Assembly: GCF_027941955.1 (NCBI RefSeq)
Contig: NZ_CP115960.1
Coordinates: forward strand, 2,108,001-2,172,000
From: Sphingomonas sp. 7/4-4
Lineage (GTDB): Bacteria; Pseudomonadota; Alphaproteobacteria; Sphingomonadales; Sphingomonadaceae
Length of the DNA stretch: 64,000 bases
Reading direction: 5' to 3'
This document shows positions 9,723-18,898 of this stretch, in pieces (position 1 is the stretch's first letter; each line of letters begins with the position of its first letter). Under the pieces are notes generated by a model, which was not told where the DNA came from, searched no databases, and worked only from the letters and a program-made list of their open reading frames with translations. Made by a program: the position numbers and the translations under genes.

Positions 9723-10675
9723 GCCGCGCGCTCCTCGACCCAATTGGACCAGAGCTGCTCGGCCTGGCGCAGCCGCGTTCGCAGCACGCTCGGCGCGAGC
9801 GGGCTATCGTCCTGCCCCAGCGCCATCTTCGGCCGATCGACGAAATGCGCGGTCTCCAGCGCGCCGCGCCGTTCCGCCAGCATCCGGCACAGCGCCTCGA
9901 AGCGCCGCACATGCACTGCATTCGCCCGCGTGCCGGCGCGGTTGGCGAGTTCGAAGCCGTGGCTCACCACCGTCACCGCGGCATGATCCTCGCGCACTGC
10001 ATGATCGAGCGCAGCCTTCATCTCGGCGGCCGAGAGCGCGCAGATCTGGAAATGGCGAAGATGCCCCTTCTGATCCTCGATCAACGTCACCGGCACTTCG
10101 ATCACGCCGCGATGCAGGACCGGGGCGATCCGGCGCGGTTCGAGGCCGATCGCGCTCGGCCAGGGATGCTCGGAGCCGTTGTGGCTCGAATCATAGACGA
10201 ATTCGAGCTGCGCCAGCGCCCCCAGCGTATCGTCGCTCGCCGAATAGGAGCCAGATCGGAAGGCAATCGGATCGGGCGCGCCCGCTGCCGCCAGCATGTC
10301 CGCCGCGCCTGAGATCAGCTCGACCTGCTCGGCGAGGCTGTAATCGATCAGCTCGAACGGCCCATAGGTGGCGCCGCGATCGCCTGCGTGCGCGCCGGTC
10401 CAGTTCGGGTGAAGGTGCAATTGCACTTCCTGCCCCGCCTCGAGGATCGATCCCACCACGCGCTTGATCGGATCGAGCCCGTAGACCAGCGCCGGCATCG
10501 GATCGACGAAGAAGCACGCCTTGAGCCCATGTTCGGCAAGCTGCGCCAGCTGCCAGCCCACCCCCACCTCCGCCGGTTCGAGCGAGCGCTGGACGATCGT
10601 CGCAGCATCCAGCCCGGCGACGTGATGGCGCCACATCAGCTCAGTATCGACAGTCAGGAAGACGCGGGTCGGCAT
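9719..10675 (-). CDS. polysaccharide deacetylase family protein (NodB-like fold)
   Basis: Starts MPTRVFLTVDTEL, in which the aspartate and following acidic residue match the D-T/E catalytic and metal motif of NodB-fold deacetylases. HLHPNW gives the metal-binding H-x-H-P pattern, and AFRSGSYSASDDTLGALAQL resembles the later R-x-P/G-x motif. About 318 residues, no signal peptide visible. Enzymes of this clan remove acetyl groups from carbohydrate polymers, but cytoplasmic relatives with other substrates exist. It sits immediately upstream of, and overlapping, the FemAB-like gene, so the pair probably modifies one polymer or lipid-linked product. Confidence 0.82.
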   Translation of the reverse strand: MPTRVFLTVDTELMWRHHVAGLDAATIVQRSLEPAEVGVGWQLAQLAEHGLKACFFVDPMPALVYGLDPIKRVVGSILEAGQEVQLHLHPNWTGAHAGDRGATYGPFELIDYSLAEQVELISGAADMLAAAGAPDPIAFRSGSYSASDDTLGALAQLEFVYDSSHNGSEHPWPSAIGLEPRRIAPVLHRGVIEVPVTLIEDQKGHLRHFQICALSAAEMKAALDHAVREDHAAVTVVSHGFELANRAGTRANAVHVRRFEALCRMLAERRGALETAHFVDRPKMALGQDDSPLAPSVLRTRLRQAEQLWSNWVEERAA

Positions 10676-10718
10676 GCTGCCTCCGTAGCGCGCACGAGTG
10701 AAGAAACTCCCAACCGCG

Positions 10719-13516
10719 CTACGGCTTGATCCCGTAGCGCGCATAATCCTCGCCCACCCGCGGCCAGATCATCCGCGCCGCGGCGAGATCGGCATCGGCA
10801 CCCTCCGCTCCGGTCTGCTTGCGGATCACCCCGCGCATGAACAGGCTCGCGGCCAGGTCCGGCGCCTGGTCGAGCGCGGCGTCGAAATCGGCGAGCGCTT
10901 CCTCCATGCGGCCCAGCCGGAAATAGACCAGCCCGCGGCTGTCGAGCACGCCGGAGGGCTGCTCGCTCAGCTCGATCGCCTTGGTGCAGTCCTTGAGCGC
11001 AGTGTCGAGCGCGATCCTGGCGGTGCCCTTGATCCAGCACCGGCTGTTGAGAAGCGTGGGATCGCCCGGCTTCGCCGCAATCGCCGCATCCAGCGCCGTG
11101 ATCGCATCGGCGGGCTTGCCGTTCTCGGCGAGCAATTCGGCCTGCAGCATCAGGAAGCGATTCTTCTCCTTGCCGCCCGCCGCGACCTTGTCCTTGACGA
11201 TCGTCAGCGCCTCGTCGACCGCGCCGCCATGCGCGCGCAGCGTCGCGAACTGGGCGAGCGCGTCGGCCGAGCCGGGGTCGAGCACGCGCGCCGAGTCGAT
11301 ATCGCCAAGGGCCTTCTTGTCGTCGCCGAGCGCCGACCAGAGCCGCGCGCGCCACAAATGATTCTCGGTGGTCGGGGCGATCGCGATCACTTTCTCGACA
11401 TCGCGCATCGCCGCCTGGCGATCATAGATGCTCTCGAGGAAAGTCGCGCGGCCGGTATAGCCCTCCGCCTTTTTCGGATCCGCGGCGATGCGTTTGGCAT
11501 AGGCGGCGAGGATCGGCTCGAACACCTTGGCCTGCTTCGCCGCGGCGATCTGTTGCCAGCGCGGCGGCGCGCTCGCCGGGGCCACCGCCTTGAGCAGATG
11601 GCTGCGCGCCAGCGTCACCTGCTGGCGCGTCGCGCCGATATCGGCAGGCGCGACTTCGTTGACGCCGGTGACCGCCCGGTCCTCGACGGCGAGCCATTCG
11701 CCTTCGATCCCTGCCTTGCGCGACAGCACCGCGCCGGCGAGCGTCGCGGGAAGCGTCCGGTCGCCTTCGAACGCGAAGCCCGTGCCGCCGCCCGGCAGCC
11801 GGATCCGAGTCGCGAGGCGGCTGCTCGCCAGATCGCCGGTGGAGACGGGGATGTCCTTCCACGCGGCGCGTGCGCGATCGGGATCGAAGCTGACGCTGTC
11901 GAGGGCGGTGTCGAGACCGAGCTTGAACCGGCCCTCCTCCTTCGACCAATCGGGCCTCGCGATACCCGAAGCGGTGACGATCATCGTTCCGCTCTCTTCG
12001 TCATAGCGCAGGTCGCGATCGACGATTTCGGCATTGGCGACATATTGGCCGGCCGTATGCTCGGCCATTTCGAGCGCCTTTTCCCGGCCCAACTGGGTCT
12101 GCGCCATGCGCAGCATCATCGCCGAGCCGCCGCGCAGCGCAGCGCGCAGCTTGAACGGCGCCGGAAAGCCGATCCCGGCGCGCGCGTCGATCTCGACATC
12201 GACATCCGCATCCGGTCGCGCATTCGCATGCATCGGCATCGGCAGCAGCTCCGCACCGGCCGCGCGGAGCGGAAGCGCGTTGCGGAAGGGCGGGACGTCG
12301 CCCAGATCGGCGAGCCGCGCGCCGCCGGCGGTCCCGTCGAGCCACAAGGTCTCGCCGCCGATCGTCGCACGGACGATGACATGATCGAACGCCCCCGGCA
12401 TCGGCAGCCTCTTCGGCAGCACGTCGCCCGCATTGCTGTTGACCAGTGTCGCTTCTGCCTCGATCCCCAGCTCGTGCAGGATCGCGAGGAGCAGGAGCGT
12501 CTTGGCCTTGCAATCGCCATAGCGCACCGACCAGGTGTGGGCAGGCGCCTGCGGCACATAGGCGCCGTCGTCCATCCCGCGGAACAGATACCGCACCTGA
12601 TCCTGCACAAGCCGCAGCGCCGAAGCCGCGCGTATGCGCGGATCCTGCGACGCGGCGGCGATCTTCGCGACTTCGCCGGCAAGCGGACTGCCCGGAGTGA
12701 TCGTTCCTTCGGTGCGGTAAAGCGGCGCCATCGTCGCGGCGACATCGCTCCAGCTGGCGAAGGTCGCCGCCTCGAACAGCGGCAGCGGCTGGAAGCGCCC
12801 CGGCGCATCCGACGGCATCTCGGCCATCTCCGGGAAGGAAGCTTGACGCTCAATTCGTTGTAGCCGGCCGGAGTTTTGGTGACGACGAAAACGTCGCTCT
12901 GAAGATGCGCCTTCCAGTTGAGCTTCATCGACGCGGGCCAGATTACCCGCAGCCGCCCGAACTTGATCGGCATCGGCTTGAACAGCAAAGGCGCCAGCGA
13001 CTGGAGCTGCCCCTTCAGCACCGGGTCCTTGCGCGTCATCGAGAACGAGACCTGGAGCACGTCGCCGATGCGCAGCCCCTCAACGGGCATGGTGGCTGTG
13101 AGCATCCCGCTCAGGAACGCGCGCTCGAGCATCTGCTCGCGCTGGAGGACCGTGAAACGCTGCCCGGATTTGAGCACGTCGATCCGCTCGCCACCGCGCA
13201 GGATCTCGATCGAATGGAAGATCAAATCGCCTTTGGACGGGTCCCAGGGCAGCGAGATCGTGCCCGCCTGGGTGAGCATCTCAGGCGAAGCGATCCGCAT
13301 CGCGGTCGAAGCGTAGATCCACACCTGACCGTTCTCGAGTTTCTGCTGCTGGTCCATCACCAGGATCGCGGGATCGTCGTCGGTGAGCGCCGCGGCGTCG
13401 AGCTGCGGGCCGGGAGTGACCCAGGCCGGCGCCGCTTCGTAAAGCGGTTTGTCCCCTGCATGCGCCACGCTGCCGAAGCACAGCAGCGCAAGCGCCAACA
13501 CCACGCGAAAAACCAT
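10719..13516 (-). CDS. exported DUF3857 / transglutaminase-like / TPR protein (frameshifted)
   Basis: A large exported protein, about 932 residues after correction. A signal peptide opens it (MVFRVVLALALLCFGSVAHA). The DUF3857 domain follows (QKLENGQVWIYASTAMRI to RIGDVLQVSFSMTRKDPVL). A transglutaminase-like domain has its cysteine in RYGDCKAKTLLL, histidine in FDHVIVRA and aspartate in LWLDGTAGG. The C-terminal third is built of TPR-like helices (EKVIAIAPTTENHLWRARLW, GVLDSRGLVYFRLGRMEEAL). Such proteins are common next to sphingomonad cell-envelope genes, but their role is unproven. The shift lies in the CCGGG stretch at 12831-12835: an extra C reads KLPSPEMAEMP. Confidence 0.85.
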
Positions 13517-13627
13517 CGATACGCCCCCGTTCAACTGCCTCAAACCTAGCGCCTTTCCGCACGCGCTCAATAGCCGATGAGGCATGCTTTCCGTGCTGTT
13601 TCGATGCAGTCCGCGGGGTCTGCGGAA

Positions 13628-15548
13628 TCAGCGCGAATGGAAATAGTCGTAGAGCTGCTGCGCCACCGCAGCCGACACGCCCGGCGCCTTGCGCAGATCC
13701 TCGAGGCTCGCCCCGCGTACCGCCCGCGCGGTGCCGAAATGCATCAGCAGCGCCTTCTTGCGCGCCGGGCCGATGCCGGGGACCTCGTCGAGCGGGCTCG
13801 CGCCGATCGCCTTGGAGCGCTTGTCGCGGTGCGCGCCGATCGCAAAGCGGTGCGCCTCGTCGCGCAGCCGCTGGATGTAGAAGAGCAACGGCGAATTGAC
13901 CGGCAAGGTCAGCTCGCGTCCGTCCATCAAATGGAACACCTCGCGCCCGTCGCGGCCGTGATGCGGCCCCTTGGCGACGCCGACCATGCACACATCCTCG
14001 ATCCCGAGATCCTCGAGCACACCCTTCACCGCATTGAGCTGCCCGCGCCCGCCGTCGACCAGCACCAGATCGGGCCAGGTCCCGCTCTGCCGGTCCGGAT
14101 CCTCCTCCTGCGCCCGCGCGAAGCGGCGCGAGAACATCTCGCGCATCATCCCGTAATCGTCACCGGCGATCGTCTCGGCACGCTTCATGTTGAACTTGCG
14201 ATACTGGCCCTTGCGGAACCCCTCGGGCCCGGCGACGACCATCGCGCCGAGCGCGCTGGTGCCCTGGATATGGCTGTTGTCGTAGATCTCGATCCGGTCG
14301 GGCGGTTCGGGAAGTTCGAAGACGTCGGCGAGTTCGGCGAGCAGCCGCGCCTGCGTCGTGCTCTCCGCCATCCGCCGGTCCAGCGCCTCGACGGCGTTGC
14401 GCTGCGCCTGTTCGAGCAGCCGGCGGCGCGGACCGCGCTGCGGCATGCCCAGCGCCACCTTGTGCCCCGCACGCGCGGCCAGCGCCTCGGCCAGCAGCTT
14501 GGCCTCTTCGAGATTGCGGTCGACGAAGATCGTCCGCGGCGGCGGCACTTCCTCGTAGAATTGCATCAGGAACTGGCTGAGCACTTCGTCCTCGGGCACG
14601 TCGTTGGTGTGCGCGGGGAAGAAGCTGCGATGCCCCCAATTCTGCCCGCCGCGGATGAAGAAGGCCTGGATCCCCATCACCCCTCCCTGCATGCCAGCGC
14701 GAAGATGTCGGCATCGCCGACCCCTCGGCGTTGATTGCCTGGCTGCCCTGGATGAAGGTCAGCGCCTTGAGCCGATCGCGCAGGATCGCCGCCAGCTCGA
14801 AATCGAGATTCTCCGCCGCGGCCTGCATCTGCGCGCCGAGCTTGGCCTGCACCTGAGTCTTCTTGCCCTGCAGGAAATCGCGCGCGTCGCTCACCAGCTC
14901 GGCATAGGCCGTCTCGTCGATCCGACCCACGCACGGCGCCGAGCAGCGGCGGATCTGGTAGAGCAGGCACGGGCGATCCCGCGTGGAGAAGAAGCCGTCG
15001 GTGCAACTGCGCAACAGAAACAATTTCTGCAGCGCGTTGAGCGTTTTCCGGACCTGCCCCGCCCCCGCAAACGGCCCGAAATAATCGCCCTTGTAGCGCC
15101 GCGCGCCGCGATGGAGCTGGACGCGCGCGAATTCGTGATCCTGCCGCAGCAGGATGAACGGGAAGCTTTTGTCGTCGCGCAGCAGCACGTTGTACGGCGG
15201 GCGATAGCGCTTGATCAGCTGCGCCTCGAGCAGCAGCGCCTCTGCCTCGTTGTTGGTGGTGACGATCGTCATCGACCGCGTCTGCGCCACCATCCGCTGC
15301 AGCCGCTTCGAGAGCCGCTGGACCTGGGTGTAGTTGTTCACCCGGTTCTTGAGCGCCCGCGCCTTGCCCACGTACAGCACATCGCCGCGCGCATCCTGCA
15401 TCCGGTACACGCCGGGCCGCACCGGCAGCGTCTTCAGCACGTTGCGGATCGCCGCCACGCCGGCGTCGAGATCGGGCGCCCCCTCGCCGCGAACGGCATA
15501 GGTGGCTTTTTCCTCGTTGAAGCGATTGGGAGAATTGGGATCGGACAT
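13628..15548 (-). CDS. uvrC: UvrABC system protein C (two frameshifts)
   Basis: The N-terminal GIY-YIG nuclease domain (GVYRMQDARGDVLYVGKARALKNRV), the cysteine region RRCSAPCVGRI, the UVR domain, the RNase H-like domain (IEIYDNSHIQGT, LVLVDGGRGQLNA) and the C-terminal helix-hairpin-helix (VPGIGPARKKALLMHFG) are all present. UvrC makes both incisions in nucleotide excision repair. Two bases are missing within 45 bp, in the CCCC runs at 14680-14683 and 14721-14724; restoring both gives AEGVGDADIFALACREGVMGIQ and a 640-residue protein. The ATG at 15548 gives the usual short leader. uvrA at 37663 also carries indels. Confidence 0.93.
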
Positions 15549-15643
15549 GCGCGATCGGGATTTAGGCGCGCGCACGACTCGCGGCAACTTGAACCGTCAC
15601 ATCAACGTGTCATACTGCGCTCAAACACCATGGGAGAGTCGCC

Positions 15644-16378
15644 GTGAAACTGCTCGTGACCACTGCCCTGCTCGCGCTCGCCGCACCGCCAGCCGCCGGC
15701 GCACAGACCGTCCCCGCATCGATCCGGACCGCGCTAGCCGATCCTGCTCGCCCCGCCGCCGACAAGGAACGCGATGCCGCGCGCCACCCCGGCGAGATCG
15801 TCTCGATGCTCAAGGTCAAGCCGGGCGGCAAGGTCGCCGATTTCGTGATGGGCGGCGGATATTGGACGCGCATCCTTTCGCCGCTCGTCGGCCCCAAGGG
15901 CCATGTCTATGGCTTCCAGCCGGCCGAATTCTCCAAGGCCAAGCCGGGTGATCCCACCCTCGCCGACGAATATAAGAACGTCTCGGTCGGCGTCGCACCC
16001 TTCGCGGACGTCAGCTTCGCCGAGCCGCTCGACGCAATCGTGACGGTCCAGAACTGGCACGACCTGCATCTGGCGCGATTCGCACCTACGCTGGGCAAGA
16101 CCGTCGCCGGCAAGCTGTTCGCCGCGCTCAAGCCGGGCGGCGTGTTGCTGGTGGTCGACCATGTCGCGGCCGCCGATCCCGGATTCGCGGTGCCCGACAA
16201 CCTCCACCGCATCGACCCCGCCGCCGCGCGCGCCGAGATCGAGAGCGCCGGCTTCAAGTTCGACGGCAGTCTGCCGATCCTCGCCAATCCGGCCGATCCG
16301 CACACCGCCAAGGTCTTCGACCCGTCGATCCGCGGCAAGACCGACCAGTTCGTCTATCGCTTCCGCAAGCCGGGCTAG
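15644..16378 (+). CDS. exported class I methyltransferase-like protein
   Basis: A 244-residue protein opening with a clear signal peptide (MKLLVTTALLALAAPPAAGAQT). The rest follows the Rossmann methyltransferase plan: VKPGGKVADFVMGGGYWTRILSPLVG as motif I, GHVYGFQP as motif II and LKPGGVLLVVDHVA as motif VI. It resembles the predicted methyltransferases of COG4798. A periplasmic location is puzzling because S-adenosylmethionine is cytoplasmic, so either SAM is not the ligand or the fold has another role. GTG at 15644 follows GGGAGAG with good spacing. The downstream gene is on the opposite strand. Confidence 0.8.
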   Translation: MKLLVTTALLALAAPPAAGAQTVPASIRTALADPARPAADKERDAARHPGEIVSMLKVKPGGKVADFVMGGGYWTRILSPLVGPKGHVYGFQPAEFSKAKPGDPTLADEYKNVSVGVAPFADVSFAEPLDAIVTVQNWHDLHLARFAPTLGKTVAGKLFAALKPGGVLLVVDHVAAADPGFAVPDNLHRIDPAAARAEIESAGFKFDGSLPILANPADPHTAKVFDPSIRGKTDQFVYRFRKPG

Positions 16379-16405
16379 AGCCTGCCGTCCTGGCGAGGCG
16401 GTGCT

Positions 16406-16645
16406 CTATTGTCCCGCCTCGCGCTCGATCCGCGCTGCTTCGGCTTCGATCCGGTTCATCTCGGCCGCGACGCGCGCCTTCACGTCCTCGGCCGAACGCC
16501 GCTCGTCGGACGCGTGTTGCCAGGCGAGCAAAACGGCCAGCACCGCCAGCACCAGCGCGACTCCGCCGCCTATGCCCAGCCAGCGGCTGGGGTCCCTGTC
16601 CGATTTCGGCTGAGCTGCCGATTTGTCCCGCTGCTTCCACGTCAT
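16406..16645 (-). CDS. small single-helix membrane protein, unknown function
   Basis: A 79-residue protein with a basic N-terminus, one hydrophobic helix (WLGIGGGVALVLAVLAVLLAW) and a charged, probably coiled-coil tail (SAEDVKARVAAEMNRIEAEAARIERE). No family is recognised. Codon use matches the surrounding genes. It begins ten bases after the stop of the metallopeptidase-like gene on the same strand and is probably cotranscribed with it. Confidence 0.6.
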   Translation of the reverse strand: MTWKQRDKSAAQPKSDRDPSRWLGIGGGVALVLAVLAVLLAWQHASDERRSAEDVKARVAAEMNRIEAEAARIEREAGQ

Positions 16646-16654
16646 TCCGTCAGC

Positions 16655-17119
16655 CTAGGCTTTGATGGGGCGGAAGGGCAGCAGCGTCTCGTACTGCGCC
16701 AGCGCGGGCGCCGCGGCGATGACGCAGCGCTGGCGCAGCAGAAAGGCGTGGCGGACGATCTCCGCCTGCTGCTCCAGCCCGTATTTCTCGAAGCTCTGCC
16801 CGGGCTTGAGCGCATAATCATAGCGGCAGAAGGGGTGGCGCTTGATCGGCAGGAAGATGCCCTTCTGATGCTGCCAGACATGCGTCATCTCGTGGACGAA
16901 GAGGCCCTGCACGCCGAGCGGCGCGGCACTGAAGTCCTCGTGATAGATGCCGCTCTTCGGGTGGAAGTGGATCGTCCCGCGCGGCGCCATCGTGGTGTTC
17001 GCGGGCTGGAAGAAGATCCACTTGCTGTTGGCGACGCGCGCCTTGGCATAGTCGACGGCATCGCCGAAGACCGAAGCGCACATACGGATTTCACCTTCGG
17101 TGAGCGGGCGGACGGTCAT
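16655..17119 (-). CDS. small HExxH-type metalloprotein
   Basis: A 154-residue protein starting MTVRPLTEGEIRM. The motif VHEMTHVWQHQKG fits the zinc-binding H-E-x-x-H pattern of metallopeptidases, followed by a further conserved-looking segment KYGLEQQAEIVRHAF, in which the E might complete the site. Similar short proteins with HEMTHVWQ occur in sphingomonads, sometimes annotated as vgr-related. No signal peptide is visible. The substrate is unknown. The ATG at 17119 was chosen because the frame upstream of it is not protein-like. It forms a tight pair with the small membrane protein downstream. Confidence 0.72.
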   Translation of the reverse strand: MTVRPLTEGEIRMCASVFGDAVDYAKARVANSKWIFFQPANTTMAPRGTIHFHPKSGIYHEDFSAAPLGVQGLFVHEMTHVWQHQKGIFLPIKRHPFCRYDYALKPGQSFEKYGLEQQAEIVRHAFLLRQRCVIAAAPALAQYETLLPFRPIKA

Positions 17120-17168
17120 TCCGGCAGCATGAACATCAGATGCGTATTTGTCACCGGAGTTTCCGGGA

Positions 17169-17531
17169 TCAACACGGACCGTGCCAGAAGACGCCGTCGC
17201 GCAGATGCTCGTAGCATTCGGTGAGCATCCCAAGGTTTTCCTTTCGTGGAGTGACCTCATATCCCCAGCCACCGTCGAAGAATGGGACGACGATGATCCG
17301 GACCTGCTCCCGCTGGACGAACACGTTTTCAGGATGGACGCTCGCGATCGCGGGCGGCCATTCGCTTCGCGGTAGCTCGCCCCAAGGTTGCACCGGATCG
17401 ACGACATAGGCGGCCATCAGGCGAGCGGATTCGGTCCTGATCGCCTCAAGTCTCCGCGACTCGTAGATCGGCCCCGGGCAGCCGCCGAGCAACAGGAATG
17501 CCGCGAGCACGGCGAATGTGCCGATCCGCAT
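17169..17531 (-). CDS. putative lipoprotein, unknown function
   Basis: A 120-residue protein whose N-terminus MRIGTFAVLAAFLLLGGCPGP is a lipoprotein signal with lipobox L-G-G-C. The mature part is mixed alpha/beta with no recognised domain and three further cysteines near its end (TECYEHL, HGPC). It lies between the metallopeptidase-like gene and the DUF3617 lipoprotein, both on the same strand, so this may be a small envelope operon. An alternative ATG at 17549 would add six residues and weaken the signal peptide. Confidence 0.65.
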   Translation of the reverse strand: MRIGTFAVLAAFLLLGGCPGPIYESRRLEAIRTESARLMAAYVVDPVQPWGELPRSEWPPAIASVHPENVFVQREQVRIIVVPFFDGGWGYEVTPRKENLGMLTECYEHLRDGVFWHGPC

Positions 17532-17564
17532 TTTCCGCTGTCTGGCCACCGGCGCGAAGCCAGG

Positions 17565-18116
17565 TCAGCTGTCCTCCTTGCCGGTGCATTCGCCGACGCG
17601 CTTCGATTCCATCTTCATCGACATCGTCATGTTCGTCATCGGCTGGCCCGGCGTCCCCTCGCTCTTGCTCGTCATGGCGAGCTGCATGCTGTCGCTCGAG
17701 AAACTGCCCTTCATCGTACCCTTCATCGTCCCGCCCGGGCCCTGGTTCTTGCAGGTCATCGCGGCGTCGATCTGGCCGTTGGTCATGCTGAAATGATCAT
17801 AGACGCAGCTCTCGTTGCCGCCGAAGAAATTGGCGGCGGGCTTGCTGGCTTCCTCGGGCGTGAGGCAGTTGGAGAAGCTGTGGCCCTTGGCCATCTGGGC
17901 CTTCATCTTCTCGCCCATCTCGGCGGGCATGCCGGGAATCTGCATGTCGGTGATCGTCGCAGTGCCTTCCCAGCGTCCCGGAGACATATGCGGTGCGGTG
18001 CCGGCGGCGGCCACCTTCTCCGCGACTTGCTTGGCGGTGGCGTTGGTCGCCTCGACGGAAGGACCCGAATTGCACGCAGCAAGCGCCATCGGCGCGATCA
18101 GCAGCAGGTATTTCAT
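17565..18116 (-). CDS. DUF3617 family lipoprotein
   Basis: A 183-residue protein with a lipoprotein signal MKYLLLIAPMALAACNSG (lipobox A-A-C). The core matches DUF3617: PGRWEGTATITDMQIPGMP at the start, a Cys in NCLTPEEA, NESCVYDHFSMTNGQIDAAMTCKN, and the final MESKRVGECTG. The two C pairs probably form disulfides. The family is abundant in sphingomonads and of unknown function; it is thought to sit in the periplasm or outer membrane. The start at 18116 leaves a 73-base gap to the nucleotidyltransferase gene upstream on the same strand. Confidence 0.85.
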   Translation of the reverse strand: MKYLLLIAPMALAACNSGPSVEATNATAKQVAEKVAAAGTAPHMSPGRWEGTATITDMQIPGMPAEMGEKMKAQMAKGHSFSNCLTPEEASKPAANFFGGNESCVYDHFSMTNGQIDAAMTCKNQGPGGTMKGTMKGSFSSDSMQLAMTSKSEGTPGQPMTNMTMSMKMESKRVGECTGKEDS

Positions 18117-18189
18117 CGCTATTCCCCTGTTTACGCGCAGCGGCTGCGCGTGCCGGGGGCCACCATATCGGCTCGGCGGAGCGATGCAA

Positions 18190-18891
18190 TCAGGCGGCGC
18201 GGAGCCAGACCTCCGCCTTGTCGAGCGCCGCGGGATCGTCGACGTCGATCCAGTCGAGGTCGCTGCAGTCGATGGTCAGCGCCGTGCCGTGCGCGGCGAG
18301 GACCCGCATGCCTTCGGTGAGCGAAGGCGCAGGAAGGCTGTTCAGTGCCGCGAACAGCGCAGGGCCGATCGCGAAGACGCCGGTGTCGAACGCGTCGTAA
18401 TCGGCGAGGTGCTTGCCGATCGCGACGATCGCGTCGCCTTCGGTGCGCACGCAGGTGACGTCGTCGAGATCGACGAGATCGCTAGTGATGCGGCGATCGA
18501 TCGCGAGGCGCGCGCCACCGCCCGTGCCCGCCTGGGCGACGCGGGCGTAGAGCGCGGGCTCGACGAGATGGTCGCACATCGCGAGCACGGCGTCTTCGCC
18601 AGCGACGGCAGCCTCGGCAGCGAGCACCGACACGCCGTTGGGCAGGCGATGATCGCTGGTGCGCACCGTCTCGACTGCGATCGGCCAGTGCCGCGCGGCA
18701 AGGTGCGCCTCGATCCGGTCGGCCTCATAGCCGAGCACCACCACTACCCGTATTAGCCCGGCCTCGGCGAGGCCCGCGATCGCGTGCTCGATCAGCGGGC
18801 GCCCGCCGACATGGCAGAGCGGCTTGGACGGCGCCGCGGAACGAAGGCGGCTGCCTTCGCCCGCGGCGAGCAGGATGGCGGTGGTGATCAT
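18190..18891 (-). CDS. NTP transferase, probable CTP:inositol-1-phosphate cytidylyltransferase
   Basis: A 233-residue nucleotidyltransferase: LLAAGEGSRLRSAAPSKPL is the nucleotide-binding signature, with VLAMCDHLVEP as the metal aspartate region and DLDWIDVDDPAALDKAE closing the fold, the D-I/V-D-x-x-x-D/A pattern of cytidylyl- and phosphocholine-type transferases. The sugar family alone would leave the substrate open. Its neighbours, an inositol-3-phosphate synthase seven bases upstream and a CDP-alcohol phosphotransferase beyond that, strongly suggest that it makes CDP-inositol. It resembles the cytidylyltransferase half of the fused IPCT/DIPPS enzyme of thermophiles. Inference from context, not proof. 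Confidence 0.75.
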   Translation of the reverse strand: MITTAILLAAGEGSRLRSAAPSKPLCHVGGRPLIEHAIAGLAEAGLIRVVVVLGYEADRIEAHLAARHWPIAVETVRTSDHRLPNGVSVLAAEAAVAGEDAVLAMCDHLVEPALYARVAQAGTGGGARLAIDRRITSDLVDLDDVTCVRTEGDAIVAIGKHLADYDAFDTGVFAIGPALFAALNSLPAPSLTEGMRVLAAHGTALTIDCSDLDWIDVDDPAALDKAEVWLRAA

Positions 18892-18898
18892 TGCAGCC

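Noticed and set aside
10698..12863. Open frame of more than 700 codons on the plus strand
   Set aside because: It is antisense to the DUF3857/transglutaminase gene, has Arg/Asp/His-heavy composition typical of shadow frames in GC-rich DNA, and no domain. Similar long shadows opposite dnaK (22256-23914), recJ (45912-47873) and the aldolase/dehydratase genes (61344-63305) were rejected for the same reason.
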